DNA of 27,264 bases from a virus. Every line of letters starts with the position of its first letter. Positions within the stretch are counted from its first letter, which is position 1. A model generated the notes under the pieces. It did not search any database. It was not told where the DNA came from and saw only the letters and a program-made list of their open reading frames with translations. Made by a program: the position numbers and the translations under genes. The stretch is from the IMG/VR virus record IMGVR_UViG_3300030104_001124, positions 599 through 27,862 of that record. One strand, 5' to 3'. This document shows positions 1 to 7,932 of this stretch, piece by piece.

Positions 1-2
1 CA

Positions 3-1169
3 TCCGACGTTACTAAGCGAAACAGAAATGGACAAACAGCGTCTGGCTTATATTCTCTTTTTATCCCAATGGAGTGGAACTACGAAGGATTTATTGATGA
101 GCACGGAAGCCCAGTCTTCAATACTCCGGATCATGAAGTCTACGATCCACATGGGGAATTAATAGATGTAGGCGTTGTAGAAAACTGGCAAAACGAAGCT
201 GATGGTTTAAAAAATGATCAAGACGCTTTAAATGAGTTTTACAGACAGTTTCCACGTACAGAAGAGCATGCATTTAGAGACGAAACAAAAAATAGTATAT
301 TTAACTTAGTTAAAATATACGAACAAATAGATTACAACGAAGAAATGTTTAGAACACTAGGTATTTCAACAGGTAATTTCCAATGGGTTAATGGTGTAAA
401 AGATTCAAGCGTTATATTTTACCCAGATCCAAAAGGTAGATTTAAAATAAGTTGGGTACCACCAACAAATATACAAAACAAAGTTATAATTAAAAATGGT
501 ATTAAGTGGCCTGGCAACGAACATATGGGCGCTTTTGGTTGTGATAGTTACGATATATCAGGAACTGTAGATGGCAAAGGTTCAAAAGGTGCTTTGCATG
601 GACTTACAAAGTTTAGTATGGAAGACGCTCCGGCTAATCAGTTTTTTTTAGAGTATTTAGCAAGGCCTCAGACTGCAGAGATGTTCTTTGAAGATGTTTT
701 AATGGCATTAGTTTTTTACGGGATGCCTTTACTCGCGGAGAATAATAAACCAAGGCTATTGTATTATTTAAGACGTAGAGGCTACAGGGGTTTTAGTATG
801 AATAGGCCAGATAAAATATGGAACAAATTATCTACAGCTGAAAAAGAAATAGGTGGTATACCAAACTCAAGTGAAGATATAAAACAAGCTCATGCTGCGG
901 CAATTGAAATGTATATTCAAGGGCATGTAGGTATGAATGCTGAAGGTCAATTTGGCAGTTGTTATTTTAATGATTTGCTAAACGACTGGGCTAAATTTGA
1001 TATAAACAAAAGAACAAAACACGATGCTTCTATAAGTTCTGGTCTTGCTATAATGGCTTGTAATAGGCATTTATACAAACCAAACGCTACAATAGAAAAA
1101 CCAAAACTAAATATAAATATTGCTAAATATTCTAACCAAGGTAATATGTCTAAATTAATTAAAAAATAA
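3..1169 (+). CDS. Terminase large subunit, C-terminal nuclease part (5' truncated by window edge)
   Basis: The frame is open from base 3, so this is the C-terminal part of a longer gene; the ATG at 69 is internal. Just before it the chain reads LYSLFIPMEW, typical of the region between the ATPase and nuclease domains of phage large terminases. The nuclease would cut concatemeric DNA during packaging. It has an RNase H-like layout: a first Asp in a Gly-Cys-Asp-Ser-Tyr-Asp motif (Asp codon at 543-545), a middle segment with an acid before conserved ENNKPRLLYYL-type residues (around 740-770), and a late Asp in His-Asp-Ala-Ser (Asp codon at 1023-1025) followed by a small-residue helix. The Walker ATPase motifs would lie upstream of the window. 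The portal gene follows 2 nt after the stop, as expected. I recognise the family by pattern; the resemblance is to terminases of crAss-like and related Bacteroidota phages. Confidence 0.85.
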   Translation, partial: SDVTKRNRNGQTASGLYSLFIPMEWNYEGFIDEHGSPVFNTPDHEVYDPHGELIDVGVVENWQNEADGLKNDQDALNEFYRQFPRTEEHAFRDETKNSIFNLVKIYEQIDYNEEMFRTLGISTGNFQWVNGVKDSSVIFYPDPKGRFKISWVPPTNIQNKVIIKNGIKWPGNEHMGAFGCDSYDISGTVDGKGSKGALHGLTKFSMEDAPANQFFLEYLARPQTAEMFFEDVLMALVFYGMPLLAENNKPRLLYYLRRRGYRGFSMNRPDKIWNKLSTAEKEIGGIPNSSEDIKQAHAAAIEMYIQGHVGMNAEGQFGSCYFNDLLNDWAKFDINKRTKHDASISSGLAIMACNRHLYKPNATIEKPKLNINIAKYSNQGNMSKLIKK

Positions 1170-1171
1170 AT

Positions 1172-3583
1172 ATGGCTGTAAAAAGTTATTTCCCATCTCA
1201 AGTTGTAAGTGACATTGAAAAAATAAGTTACGACTATGGTTTAAAAGTAGCTAAAGCTATTGAGGCTGAGTGGTTTCACACTGAACGAGGTAGCAATAGA
1301 TATAGAACTAACCATAACAACTTTCACAACCTTAGATTATACGCAAGAGGTGAACAATCAATACAAAAATACAAAGATGAATTATCTATAAACGGTGATT
1401 TATCTTATTTAAATTTAGACTGGAAACCAGTACCTATTATACCTAAGTTTGTAGATATAGTTGTAAACGGTATTGCAGAACGTACTTATGATATAAAAGC
1501 TTACTCACAAGATCCGCATGGCGTAAAAGAAAGAACTGAGTATATGAAGAATATACTTAGCGATATGGAGTTGAAAGATTTTGACAACTTTACATCTGAT
1601 CAGTTTGGTATTAATACTAGAGAAAGCGATATACCAAAGCTACCACAAACAGAAGAAGAGTTACAGCTACACATGCAAATATCTTACAAGCAGGCAGTTG
1701 AGTTAGCCGAAGAACAAGCTTTAAACGTTTTGTTTGAAGGTAGTAAATACGAGTTAATTAAAAAACAATTTTATTACGATCTTACTGTTTTAGGCATAGG
1801 TGCTGTTAAAACAGATTTTAACACAAGCGAAGGTGTTACAGTTAAATATGTAGATCCTGCAGATTTAGTTTATTCATATACTGAGTCCCCATATTTTGAT
1901 GATGTATATTATGTAGGTGAAATAAAAAATATACCTATTAACGAGCTTGCTAAAGAGTTTCCACATTTAACACAAGAAGATTTAGAAGATATAATAAGGA
2001 GTAAAAGCTATCATCAAGCCAACTATCACAATAACGCTTATAATTCTAAAGAAGAAGACAATAACAAAGTTCAAGTTTTATATTTTAATTATAAAACATA
2101 TATGAACGAGGTTTACAAAGTAAAAGAAACAGGCACTGGTGCTGAAAAAATATTAGAAAAAGACGATACGTTTAATCCACCAGAAAATTCTGATAACTTT
2201 GGTAAATTGCACAGATCAATAGAGTGTTTGTATGATGGTGCTATGGTTTTAGGAACAGATAAGTTGTTAAGATGGGAAATGGCTAAAAACATGATGAGGC
2301 CAAAAAGCGATTTTACTAAAGTTAAAATGAATTATGCTATTGTAGCTCCGCGTATGTATAAAGGACGTATAGAGTCTTTGGTACAACGTATTACTGGTTT
2401 TGCCGATATGATACAGCTTACACATTTAAAACTACAACAAGTAATGTCAAGACTAGTACCAGACGGTGTTTATTTAGACGCTGATGGTTTAGCTGAAATA
2501 GATTTAGGTAATGGTACAAATTATAATCCACAAGAAGCTTTAAACATGTTCTTCCAAACAGGTTCGGTAATTGGTAGATCGTTTACAAGTGAAGGTGATT
2601 TAAATCCAGGTAAAGTTCCAATACAAGAAATACAGTCTAGCAATGGTGGTGCTAAAATGCAAAGCTTAATAGCTACGTATAACTACTACTTGCAAATGAT
2701 TAGAGACACGACAGGTCTTAATGAAGCTAGAGATGGTAGTATGCCAGATAAAAATGCTTTAGTAGGTGTACAAAAACTAGCTGCGGCTAACTCTAATACA
2801 GCAACAAGACATATATTACAGTCAGGTTTATTTTTAACTTCTGAAATGGCAGAGCGTTTATCACTTAGAATATCTGATATTATAGAATATTCACCAACAA
2901 GAGATGCGTTTATACAAGCTATAGGCGTGCACAATGTTGCTACACTTGAAGAAATAAGCAAATTATATTTGTATGACTTTGGTATATTTATAGAATTAAC
3001 ACCTGATGAAGAAGAAAAAGCAATGCTTGAAAACAATATTCAAATGGCGTTGCAACAACAAAACATAGAGCTTGAAGACGCTATTGATTTAAGGGAAATA
3101 AAAAACATAAAACTTGCTAATCAATTATTAAAAATACGTAGAAAGCAAAAGCAAGAAAGAGATAGGGCTGACCAGCTTCAAAATATACAAGCGCAAGCAC
3201 AAGCTAATCAACAATCTGCTCAAGCGGCTGCTCAAGTTGATTTACAGAAAAAACAAGCTGAAGCACAAACTGATATGCAGTTAGAGCAAATGAGAGCTCA
3301 GTTAGATGCTCAAAAACAAGCTCAAGAAGTAAATTACAAAAAAGAGTTAATGGCTTTAGAGTTTCAGTACAACATGCAATTAAAAGGTGTGGAAACTCAA
3401 GGGCTTGCAAATAGAGAAAAAGAAAAAGAAGATCGTAAAGACGAAAGAACAAAAATACAAGCTACGCAACAAAGTGAGCTTATAGATCAAAGAAAAACTA
3501 ATAAACCACCTAAAAACTTCGAGTCTGCAGGTAATGATATATTAGGAGGCAACTTTGATTTAGGTAGTTTTGATCCTAGATAA
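1172..3583 (+). CDS. Portal protein
   Basis: The portal is the dodecameric ring at the capsid vertex through which DNA is packaged and ejected. At 803 aa this is a large, P22/crAss-type portal. The N-terminal half (about residues 60-110) has the WKPVPIIPKFVDIVVNG-type stem/clip entry segment common in these portals, and the middle (about 390-560) is the conserved core. Residues from about 655 to 770 are a long Gln/Ala/Lys/Glu-rich stretch predicted by eye to be coiled coil, comparable to the helical barrel at the C-terminus of the P22 portal. It lies directly between the terminase and a scaffold-like gene, the standard position. The start at 1172 is 2 nt after the terminase stop and is preceded by A/T-rich DNA with no Shine-Dalgarno. 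Confidence 0.85.
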   Translation: MAVKSYFPSQVVSDIEKISYDYGLKVAKAIEAEWFHTERGSNRYRTNHNNFHNLRLYARGEQSIQKYKDELSINGDLSYLNLDWKPVPIIPKFVDIVVNGIAERTYDIKAYSQDPHGVKERTEYMKNILSDMELKDFDNFTSDQFGINTRESDIPKLPQTEEELQLHMQISYKQAVELAEEQALNVLFEGSKYELIKKQFYYDLTVLGIGAVKTDFNTSEGVTVKYVDPADLVYSYTESPYFDDVYYVGEIKNIPINELAKEFPHLTQEDLEDIIRSKSYHQANYHNNAYNSKEEDNNKVQVLYFNYKTYMNEVYKVKETGTGAEKILEKDDTFNPPENSDNFGKLHRSIECLYDGAMVLGTDKLLRWEMAKNMMRPKSDFTKVKMNYAIVAPRMYKGRIESLVQRITGFADMIQLTHLKLQQVMSRLVPDGVYLDADGLAEIDLGNGTNYNPQEALNMFFQTGSVIGRSFTSEGDLNPGKVPIQEIQSSNGGAKMQSLIATYNYYLQMIRDTTGLNEARDGSMPDKNALVGVQKLAAANSNTATRHILQSGLFLTSEMAERLSLRISDIIEYSPTRDAFIQAIGVHNVATLEEISKLYLYDFGIFIELTPDEEEKAMLENNIQMALQQQNIELEDAIDLREIKNIKLANQLLKIRRKQKQERDRADQLQNIQAQAQANQQSAQAAAQVDLQKKQAEAQTDMQLEQMRAQLDAQKQAQEVNYKKELMALEFQYNMQLKGVETQGLANREKEKEDRKDERTKIQATQQSELIDQRKTNKPPKNFESAGNDILGGNFDLGSFDPR

Positions 3584-3600
3584 AAATTATTAATTATTAT

Positions 3601-3622
3601 TATATTATATTATGGCAAAAAA
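3601..3622 (+). promoter_or_regulatory. AT-rich start context shared with a second gene
   Basis: Eleven bases upstream (TATATTATATT) plus the first eleven bases of the gene (ATGGCAAAAAA) are identical to those at 6346-6367. They may form a translation-start context, or the upstream half a -10-like promoter element. The function is inferred only from the repetition and position. Confidence 0.3.
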
Positions 3623-4823
3623 GAAAAAAGAAAAAGTAGTCGAAAAGGCTGCTGAAGACAACGTTGTAAAAGTTGATCTTAGCAAAAAAGAAACAAAAGA
3701 AGATGACAACGTCATCAAAGTAGATTTAAGTAAACCACCAAAAACAAAAGAAGATGCCGTTCCAGAGCAAAGCACAAATGAGGTTCCTGTACGCGACGAA
3801 TCCGAAACTAGCGAAAAAGTACTCGAAGAAAACGTCGAAACAACAGATGAAAAACCTACCGGAGAAAAAGTCTCCGACACAGTTCAAGATGAAACACCCA
3901 CTCTTGAAGAAGTAACTGAAGAAGAAGTCCAAGAGCAAACTGAAGAGTTAGCTGAAGAAGTAGCTGAAGCTATAGAAGAAGCTCAAGAAACTGGGCAAGC
4001 AATACCAGAAAATTTACAAAAAGTTGTAGATTTTATGGAAGAAACTGGTGGTACATTAGAAGATTATGTGCGTCTTAACCAAGATTATTCTAGTTATGAT
4101 GACATGACAATATTAAGAGAGTATTATAAGCAAACTAAAAAGCATTTAACAGACGATGAAATAACTTTCTTAATTGAAGATTCATTTTCTTATGATGAAG
4201 AAGAAGACGAGCAGAGAGAAATAAGAAAAAAGAAAATAGCGTTAAAAGAGCAAGTTGCCAACGCTAAAAGCCACTTAGACGGGCAAAAGTCTAAATACTA
4301 TGAAGAAGTTAAAGCTGGAAGCAGATTAACATCTGAACAACAGAAAGCTATTAACTTTTTTAATAGATATAACAAAGAAAGCGAAGAGAACAAAAAAATA
4401 GCGGACAAACAAACTAATACTTTTAAATTAAAAACTCAACAAGTTTTTAACGATAAATTCAAAGGTTTTGAATATAACGTCGGTGATAAAAAATATCGGT
4501 TTAACGTGAAGAACGCTGGTGAGATAAAAGAAACTCAAAGCGACATTAATAATTTTGTCAAGAAGTTCTTGAATGAAAATAATGAAATGTCAGATGCTAA
4601 AGGTTACCACAAGTCTCTATATACAGCTATGAATCCCGACGCTATTGCCAAGCATTTTTATGAGCAAGGAAAAGCTGATGCTATGAAAGATAGTGTTGCT
4701 AAGGCTAAAAATGTAAGTATGGATCCAAGGCAATCATTTTCTAATGATAACACAAGCGGTCCTAAAGTAAGAATACTTGACGATAACTCTCCAACTTTTA
4801 AGTTTAAAATTAAAAATAAATAA
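3612..4823 (+). CDS. Probable scaffolding / capsid assembly protein
   Basis: This 403-aa protein sits between portal and major capsid genes, the usual place of a scaffold. The first 10 residues are Lys-rich. Residues 16-48 hold two near-identical copies of a NVxKVDLSK peptide, and residues 48-135 are a strongly acidic, low-complexity linker. From about 135 the chain is ordered and mostly helical, with many charged residues, and it ends in a short segment (FKFKIKNK) that could be a basic capsid-binding tail, as in other scaffolds. This highly charged helical make-up fits a scaffold that guides capsid assembly and then leaves. The linker (about 3770-3930) uses GTC, TCC, ACC and CGC codons that are rare in neighbouring genes, suggesting a fast-evolving or separately derived segment. 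Assignment rests on position and composition, not on a catalytic motif. Confidence 0.65.
   Translation: MAKKKKEKVVEKAAEDNVVKVDLSKKETKEDDNVIKVDLSKPPKTKEDAVPEQSTNEVPVRDESETSEKVLEENVETTDEKPTGEKVSDTVQDETPTLEEVTEEEVQEQTEELAEEVAEAIEEAQETGQAIPENLQKVVDFMEETGGTLEDYVRLNQDYSSYDDMTILREYYKQTKKHLTDDEITFLIEDSFSYDEEEDEQREIRKKKIALKEQVANAKSHLDGQKSKYYEEVKAGSRLTSEQQKAINFFNRYNKESEENKKIADKQTNTFKLKTQQVFNDKFKGFEYNVGDKKYRFNVKNAGEIKETQSDINNFVKKFLNENNEMSDAKGYHKSLYTAMNPDAIAKHFYEQGKADAMKDSVAKAKNVSMDPRQSFSNDNTSGPKVRILDDNSPTFKFKIKNK
3657..3755 (+). repeat. Tandem coding repeat in the scaffold-like gene
   Basis: Two adjacent units of 48 and 51 nt (3657-3704 and 3705-3755) encode DNVVKVDLSKKETKED and DNVIKVDLSKPPKTKED. The protein repeat is better conserved than the DNA (for example GTTGTA versus GTCATC), so the peptide has been kept by selection after duplication. 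Confidence 0.8.
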
Positions 4824-4844
4824 CTAATTTAAAAAAAATTAAAA

Positions 4845-6284
4845 ATGGCAATTACAAGTGCGAGTGGTATAAATGCCGCTCCTAGAAAACAAACACTTGC
4901 GGACAACTACATAGATTTTACATCTAGTGCTACTGAAGGTTGGGCGCAACAATACTTACCAGATCTTATGGAAAAAGAAGCTGAGATTTATGGTAAGAGA
5001 ACAATCGCAGGTTTCTTAGCTCAAGTAGGAGCTGAGGAAGCTTCTAACTCTGATAGAGTAATCTGGTCAGAGCAAGGAAGATTACACTTAGCTTATACTG
5101 CAACTAACACTGATACTTCTGCTAACGTATTTACAATTGTAAACGATGTTGACGGAAACTCTGTTGGCGCTGATCACGGTATTAGAGTTGGTGATACAGT
5201 AATAATTTCAGAAGCTTCTGGAAACACTATTAGAGGTTTTGTTAGTGTTAGAACAGCTGGTGCTGCTACTATTACAGTTTTACCTTATACTCACGCTGAC
5301 TGTGATCAAGCTGGTTTAACTGATAGTGATGACTTTAGAATATTAGTTTATGGTTCTGAATTTGCAAAAGGACAAGATGGTAGATCTTCTGCTAACGAGC
5401 CTAAGTTCAAGTCTCATATGAACAAGCACATTATCATGAAAGATTACTACGAAGTATCTGGATCTGATACAGCTCAAATCGGTTGGGTTGAAATCTCTGG
5501 TGAAGAAGGACAAAACGGTTACCTATGGTACTTAAAAGCTGAAGGTGATACTAGAGCTCGTTTCACTGATTACTTAGAAATGGCTATGATGGAAAGTGAG
5601 TTAAGCTTAGCTGCTGCTCCTTCTGGTGTACCAACTAACGCTGGTGATACTGGTGCTGATGGTTCTGGTACTGAAGGTTTATTCAAAGCTATTGAAAACA
5701 GAGGTCACCAAACTACTGGTGTAACTGGTGTTAATGCTGCAACTGATTTAGCTGAGTTTGACGCTATCTTAGCTGTATTCGACCAAAACGGTGCTATTGA
5801 AGAAAACATGATGTTTGTTAACAGAACAACTAGCTTAGCTATGGACGATATGTTAGCTTCAATGAACTCTTACGGAGCTGGTGGTACATCATACGGTGTA
5901 TTTAACAACTCTGAAGACATGGCGTTAAATTTAGGTTTCTCTGGTTTCAGAAGAGGTTCTTATGACTTCTACAAGTCTGACTTCAAATATCTAAATGACA
6001 AAGGTACTAGAGGTGCTTTAAATGACACTGTTAATGCAATCAGAGGAGTTATTGTTCCTGCTGGTGTATCTTCAGTTTATGACGAGCAATTAGGTGCTAA
6101 CATGAAGCGTCCTTTCTTACACGTAAGATATAGAGCTTCACAAACTGATGACAGAAGACTAAAGTCTTGGGTTACTGGTTCTGTTGGTGCTGCTACTACT
6201 GGTAAAGACGTGATGGAAGTTCACTACTTATCTGAAAGATGTTTAGTTACACAAGGAGCTAATAACTTCATGTTAATGAACTAA
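4845..6284 (+). CDS. Major capsid protein
   Basis: This 479-aa protein should form the icosahedral shell. Its N-terminus (QTLADNYIDFTSSATEGWAQ) and the following helix with EKEAEIYGKRTIAGFLAQ match capsid proteins I know from crAss-like and related phages, presumed HK97 fold. It follows the scaffold-like gene by 21 nt, and the start is preceded by an A-rich run with no Shine-Dalgarno. Codon choice differs visibly from neighbours: Phe is often TTC and Asn/Tyr often AAC/TAC, whereas flanking genes use mostly TTT, AAT and TAT. This is the usual sign of very high expression. A terminator-like hairpin follows directly, giving the capsid message a defined 3' end. I see no prohead-protease cleavage site I would defend. 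Confidence 0.88.
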   Translation: MAITSASGINAAPRKQTLADNYIDFTSSATEGWAQQYLPDLMEKEAEIYGKRTIAGFLAQVGAEEASNSDRVIWSEQGRLHLAYTATNTDTSANVFTIVNDVDGNSVGADHGIRVGDTVIISEASGNTIRGFVSVRTAGAATITVLPYTHADCDQAGLTDSDDFRILVYGSEFAKGQDGRSSANEPKFKSHMNKHIIMKDYYEVSGSDTAQIGWVEISGEEGQNGYLWYLKAEGDTRARFTDYLEMAMMESELSLAAAPSGVPTNAGDTGADGSGTEGLFKAIENRGHQTTGVTGVNAATDLAEFDAILAVFDQNGAIEENMMFVNRTTSLAMDDMLASMNSYGAGGTSYGVFNNSEDMALNLGFSGFRRGSYDFYKSDFKYLNDKGTRGALNDTVNAIRGVIVPAGVSSVYDEQLGANMKRPFLHVRYRASQTDDRRLKSWVTGSVGAATTGKDVMEVHYLSERCLVTQGANNFMLMN

Positions 6285-6297
6285 TCATTAAATTATT

Positions 6298-6332
6298 AAG
6301 GATCGAGGCTTCGGCCTCGACCCTTTCTTTTT
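6298..6332 (+). terminator. Intrinsic terminator after the capsid gene
   Basis: A perfect 7-bp stem (6303-6309 with 6314-6320) is closed by a UUCG tetraloop in C(UUCG)G context. After one A-C mismatch the stem extends by four more pairs (6298-6301 with 6322-6325). It is followed by a pyrimidine/T-rich run. This is a strong rho-independent terminator or 3'-end stability element placed 13 nt after the capsid stop. Partial read-through is likely because the next structural genes lie on the same strand. Confidence 0.8.
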
Positions 6333-6345
6333 ATTAATTTTATTA

Positions 6346-6367
6346 TATATTATATTATGGCAAAAAA
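6346..6367 (+). promoter_or_regulatory. AT-rich start context, second copy
   Basis: Identical over 22 bases to 3601-3622 (eleven bases before the ATG and eleven from it). Lying just after the capsid terminator, it could include a promoter that restarts transcription. That is inference from placement; I do not see a full promoter consensus. Confidence 0.3.
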
Positions 6368-7196
6368 ACAAAAAACTAAAGAGGTAGAGGTACCTGTTGT
6401 TGAAACAGCTGTTGTTGAAACTCCAGTTGTTCAAACGCCAAAACCAAAAGTAAAAACAAAGTCTCACCCAGAAGATGGTTGGGTTATTAAAGATAGAATG
6501 TATTATCTTAAAAACGGAAAGTCTCCTTTGACTTACTTAATAAGAGGTAGTAACATATATTGGTTTGACGAAGATAAAGGTTATGAAAGAGAGTTGAAAT
6601 ATACTTCAAACCAAAAAACTTGTTTTGTTGATGAAATGAAAGGTGACCAAAGATTAGCGCACATTATCTTTGAAAACGGATCGCTGTTTGTTCCTAAAAA
6701 CAAAACTATATTACAAAAACTTTTGTCTTTGTATCACCCTCATAAAGACAAATTGTTTGAAGAACACAAGCCTGTTGAAATAGCTAAAAACGAAATAGAA
6801 ACTTTAAATTTAGAGGTTGATGCTCTTTTAGCTGCTAGAGACATGGATATTGATACAGCAGAAGCAATTATGCGTGTAGAAATAGGCTCTAAAGTGTCAG
6901 AGATGAGTTCTAAGGAAATAAAACGTGATTTATTATTATTTGCTAAGAAAAATCCTTTTTTATTCTTAGAGTTAGCCGCTGACGACAACGTTCAATTGAG
7001 AAATTTTGGTATTAAAGCTACAGAGCTTAATATTATAAAACTATCACAAGATCAAAGAAACTTTTTATGGGGATCAAACGATAGACCTATAATGACAGTT
7101 CCATTTGATGAACATCCATACACTGCTTTAGCACATTGGTTTAAAACTGATGAAGGTATGGAAATATATGCAAATATAGAAAAACGATTAAAATAA
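6357..7196 (+). CDS. Uncharacterised virion-region protein
   Basis: I do not recognise this 279-aa protein's function. It starts with a Lys-rich stretch like that of the scaffold-like protein, then a low-complexity segment (residues 10-35) with three Val-Val-x-Thr-rich units and Lys-Pro alternation. Residues about 38-125 look like a compact beta-rich domain (WVIKDRMYYLKNGKSPLTYL, then YWFDEDKGYERELKY). From about 125 to 279 it is helical and ends in a conserved-looking WFKTDEGMEIYANIEKRLK segment. Its place between the capsid and connector genes suggests a head-associated or head-completion role. It is bracketed by two UUCG-capped hairpins, so its transcript level may be set separately from the capsid gene. 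No signal peptide or membrane segment. Confidence 0.75.
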   Translation: MAKKQKTKEVEVPVVETAVVETPVVQTPKPKVKTKSHPEDGWVIKDRMYYLKNGKSPLTYLIRGSNIYWFDEDKGYERELKYTSNQKTCFVDEMKGDQRLAHIIFENGSLFVPKNKTILQKLLSLYHPHKDKLFEEHKPVEIAKNEIETLNLEVDALLAARDMDIDTAEAIMRVEIGSKVSEMSSKEIKRDLLLFAKKNPFLFLELAADDNVQLRNFGIKATELNIIKLSQDQRNFLWGSNDRPIMTVPFDEHPYTALAHWFKTDEGMEIYANIEKRLK

Positions 7197-7202
7197 TCAA
7201 AC

Positions 7203-7241
7203 TGTAGGAGCGGTCGCTCTTCGGGGCGATCGCAAACTACA
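7203..7241 (+). other. Structured intergenic RNA hairpin
   Basis: A 10-bp stem with two G-U pairs (7210-7219 with 7224-7233) is capped by UUCG in C(UUCG)G context. A 2/3-nt internal loop separates it from a 5-bp outer stem (7203-7207 with 7237-7241). No T-run follows, so it is not a classical terminator. It could be an RNA processing or stability element, or a weak attenuator, 10 nt before the next start codon. Confidence 0.65.
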
Positions 7242-7251
7242 ATAAAGAAAT

Positions 7252-7929
7252 ATGGTAAATATAGATACAGTATATCAAAAAGTTTTAGCAATAGCTAATA
7301 AAGAGCAAAGAGGCTATATAACTCCACAAGAGTTTAACTTATTTGCAGATCAGGCTCAGATGGACATATTTGAGCAATATTTTTATGATATAAATCAATT
7401 TAATAGAGTTCCAGGTAATAGCACAGAATACGCTGACATGCTAACTTTATTAGAAGAAAAAATAGCTATATTTAAAAATATAAAACTACTAAATTTTGTA
7501 GATCCTTATTACATAAAGCCTAATGAGTTATATAGATTAGGAACTTTAGAAACAGGCTTTGGTGAAGTAGAACAAGTTACTCATAAAGAGTATTTAAACA
7601 TAAAATTATCACCGCTTGCAAGACCAACGTTAAAAAGAGCGGTATTTATTGATACGCCTCAAGGTTATAGAATTTACCCTACATTTACAAATAACGTACA
7701 GTGTCACTACGTTAGAAAACCTAGAAAAATAAATTGGGGATATAATGTAATTAATGATACAGCGCTTTATGACGCTACAACTTCAATAGATTTTCAATTA
7801 CATCCTTCGGAAGAAAATAATTTAATAGTAAAAATACTAGCTTTGGCTGGTATAGCTATAAAAGATCCTGCTATGTATCAAATAGCTACAGCAGAAGACA
7901 ATAAAAATATTCAACAAGAAAAAGCATAA
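7252..7929 (+). CDS. Probable head-tail connector protein
   Basis: This 225-aa protein has no enzyme motifs, signal peptide or membrane span. The N-terminal third is helical (ANKEQRGYITPQEFNLFADQAQ), the middle contains beta strands around HYVRKPRKINWGY, and the C-terminus holds HPSEENNLIVKILALAGIAI, a helix resembling those of small connector proteins in Bacteroidota podoviruses. It lies between the capsid block and the larger connector and muzzle genes and is separated from the next gene by 3 nt. Such proteins form one of the rings stacked under the portal. I infer a ring/connector role from this family resemblance and from gene order; which ring cannot be said. Confidence 0.6.
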   Translation: MVNIDTVYQKVLAIANKEQRGYITPQEFNLFADQAQMDIFEQYFYDINQFNRVPGNSTEYADMLTLLEEKIAIFKNIKLLNFVDPYYIKPNELYRLGTLETGFGEVEQVTHKEYLNIKLSPLARPTLKRAVFIDTPQGYRIYPTFTNNVQCHYVRKPRKINWGYNVINDTALYDATTSIDFQLHPSEENNLIVKILALAGIAIKDPAMYQIATAEDNKNIQQEKA

Positions 7930-7932
7930 CAC

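Noticed and set aside
69-71. ATG at 69 as the true terminase start
   Set aside because: The frame is open to the window edge and the upstream residues match terminase sequence, so the gene begins outside the window.
2686-3452. Open frames on the - strand inside the portal gene
   Set aside because: They mirror the coding strand, have no start context and overlap a well-supported gene.
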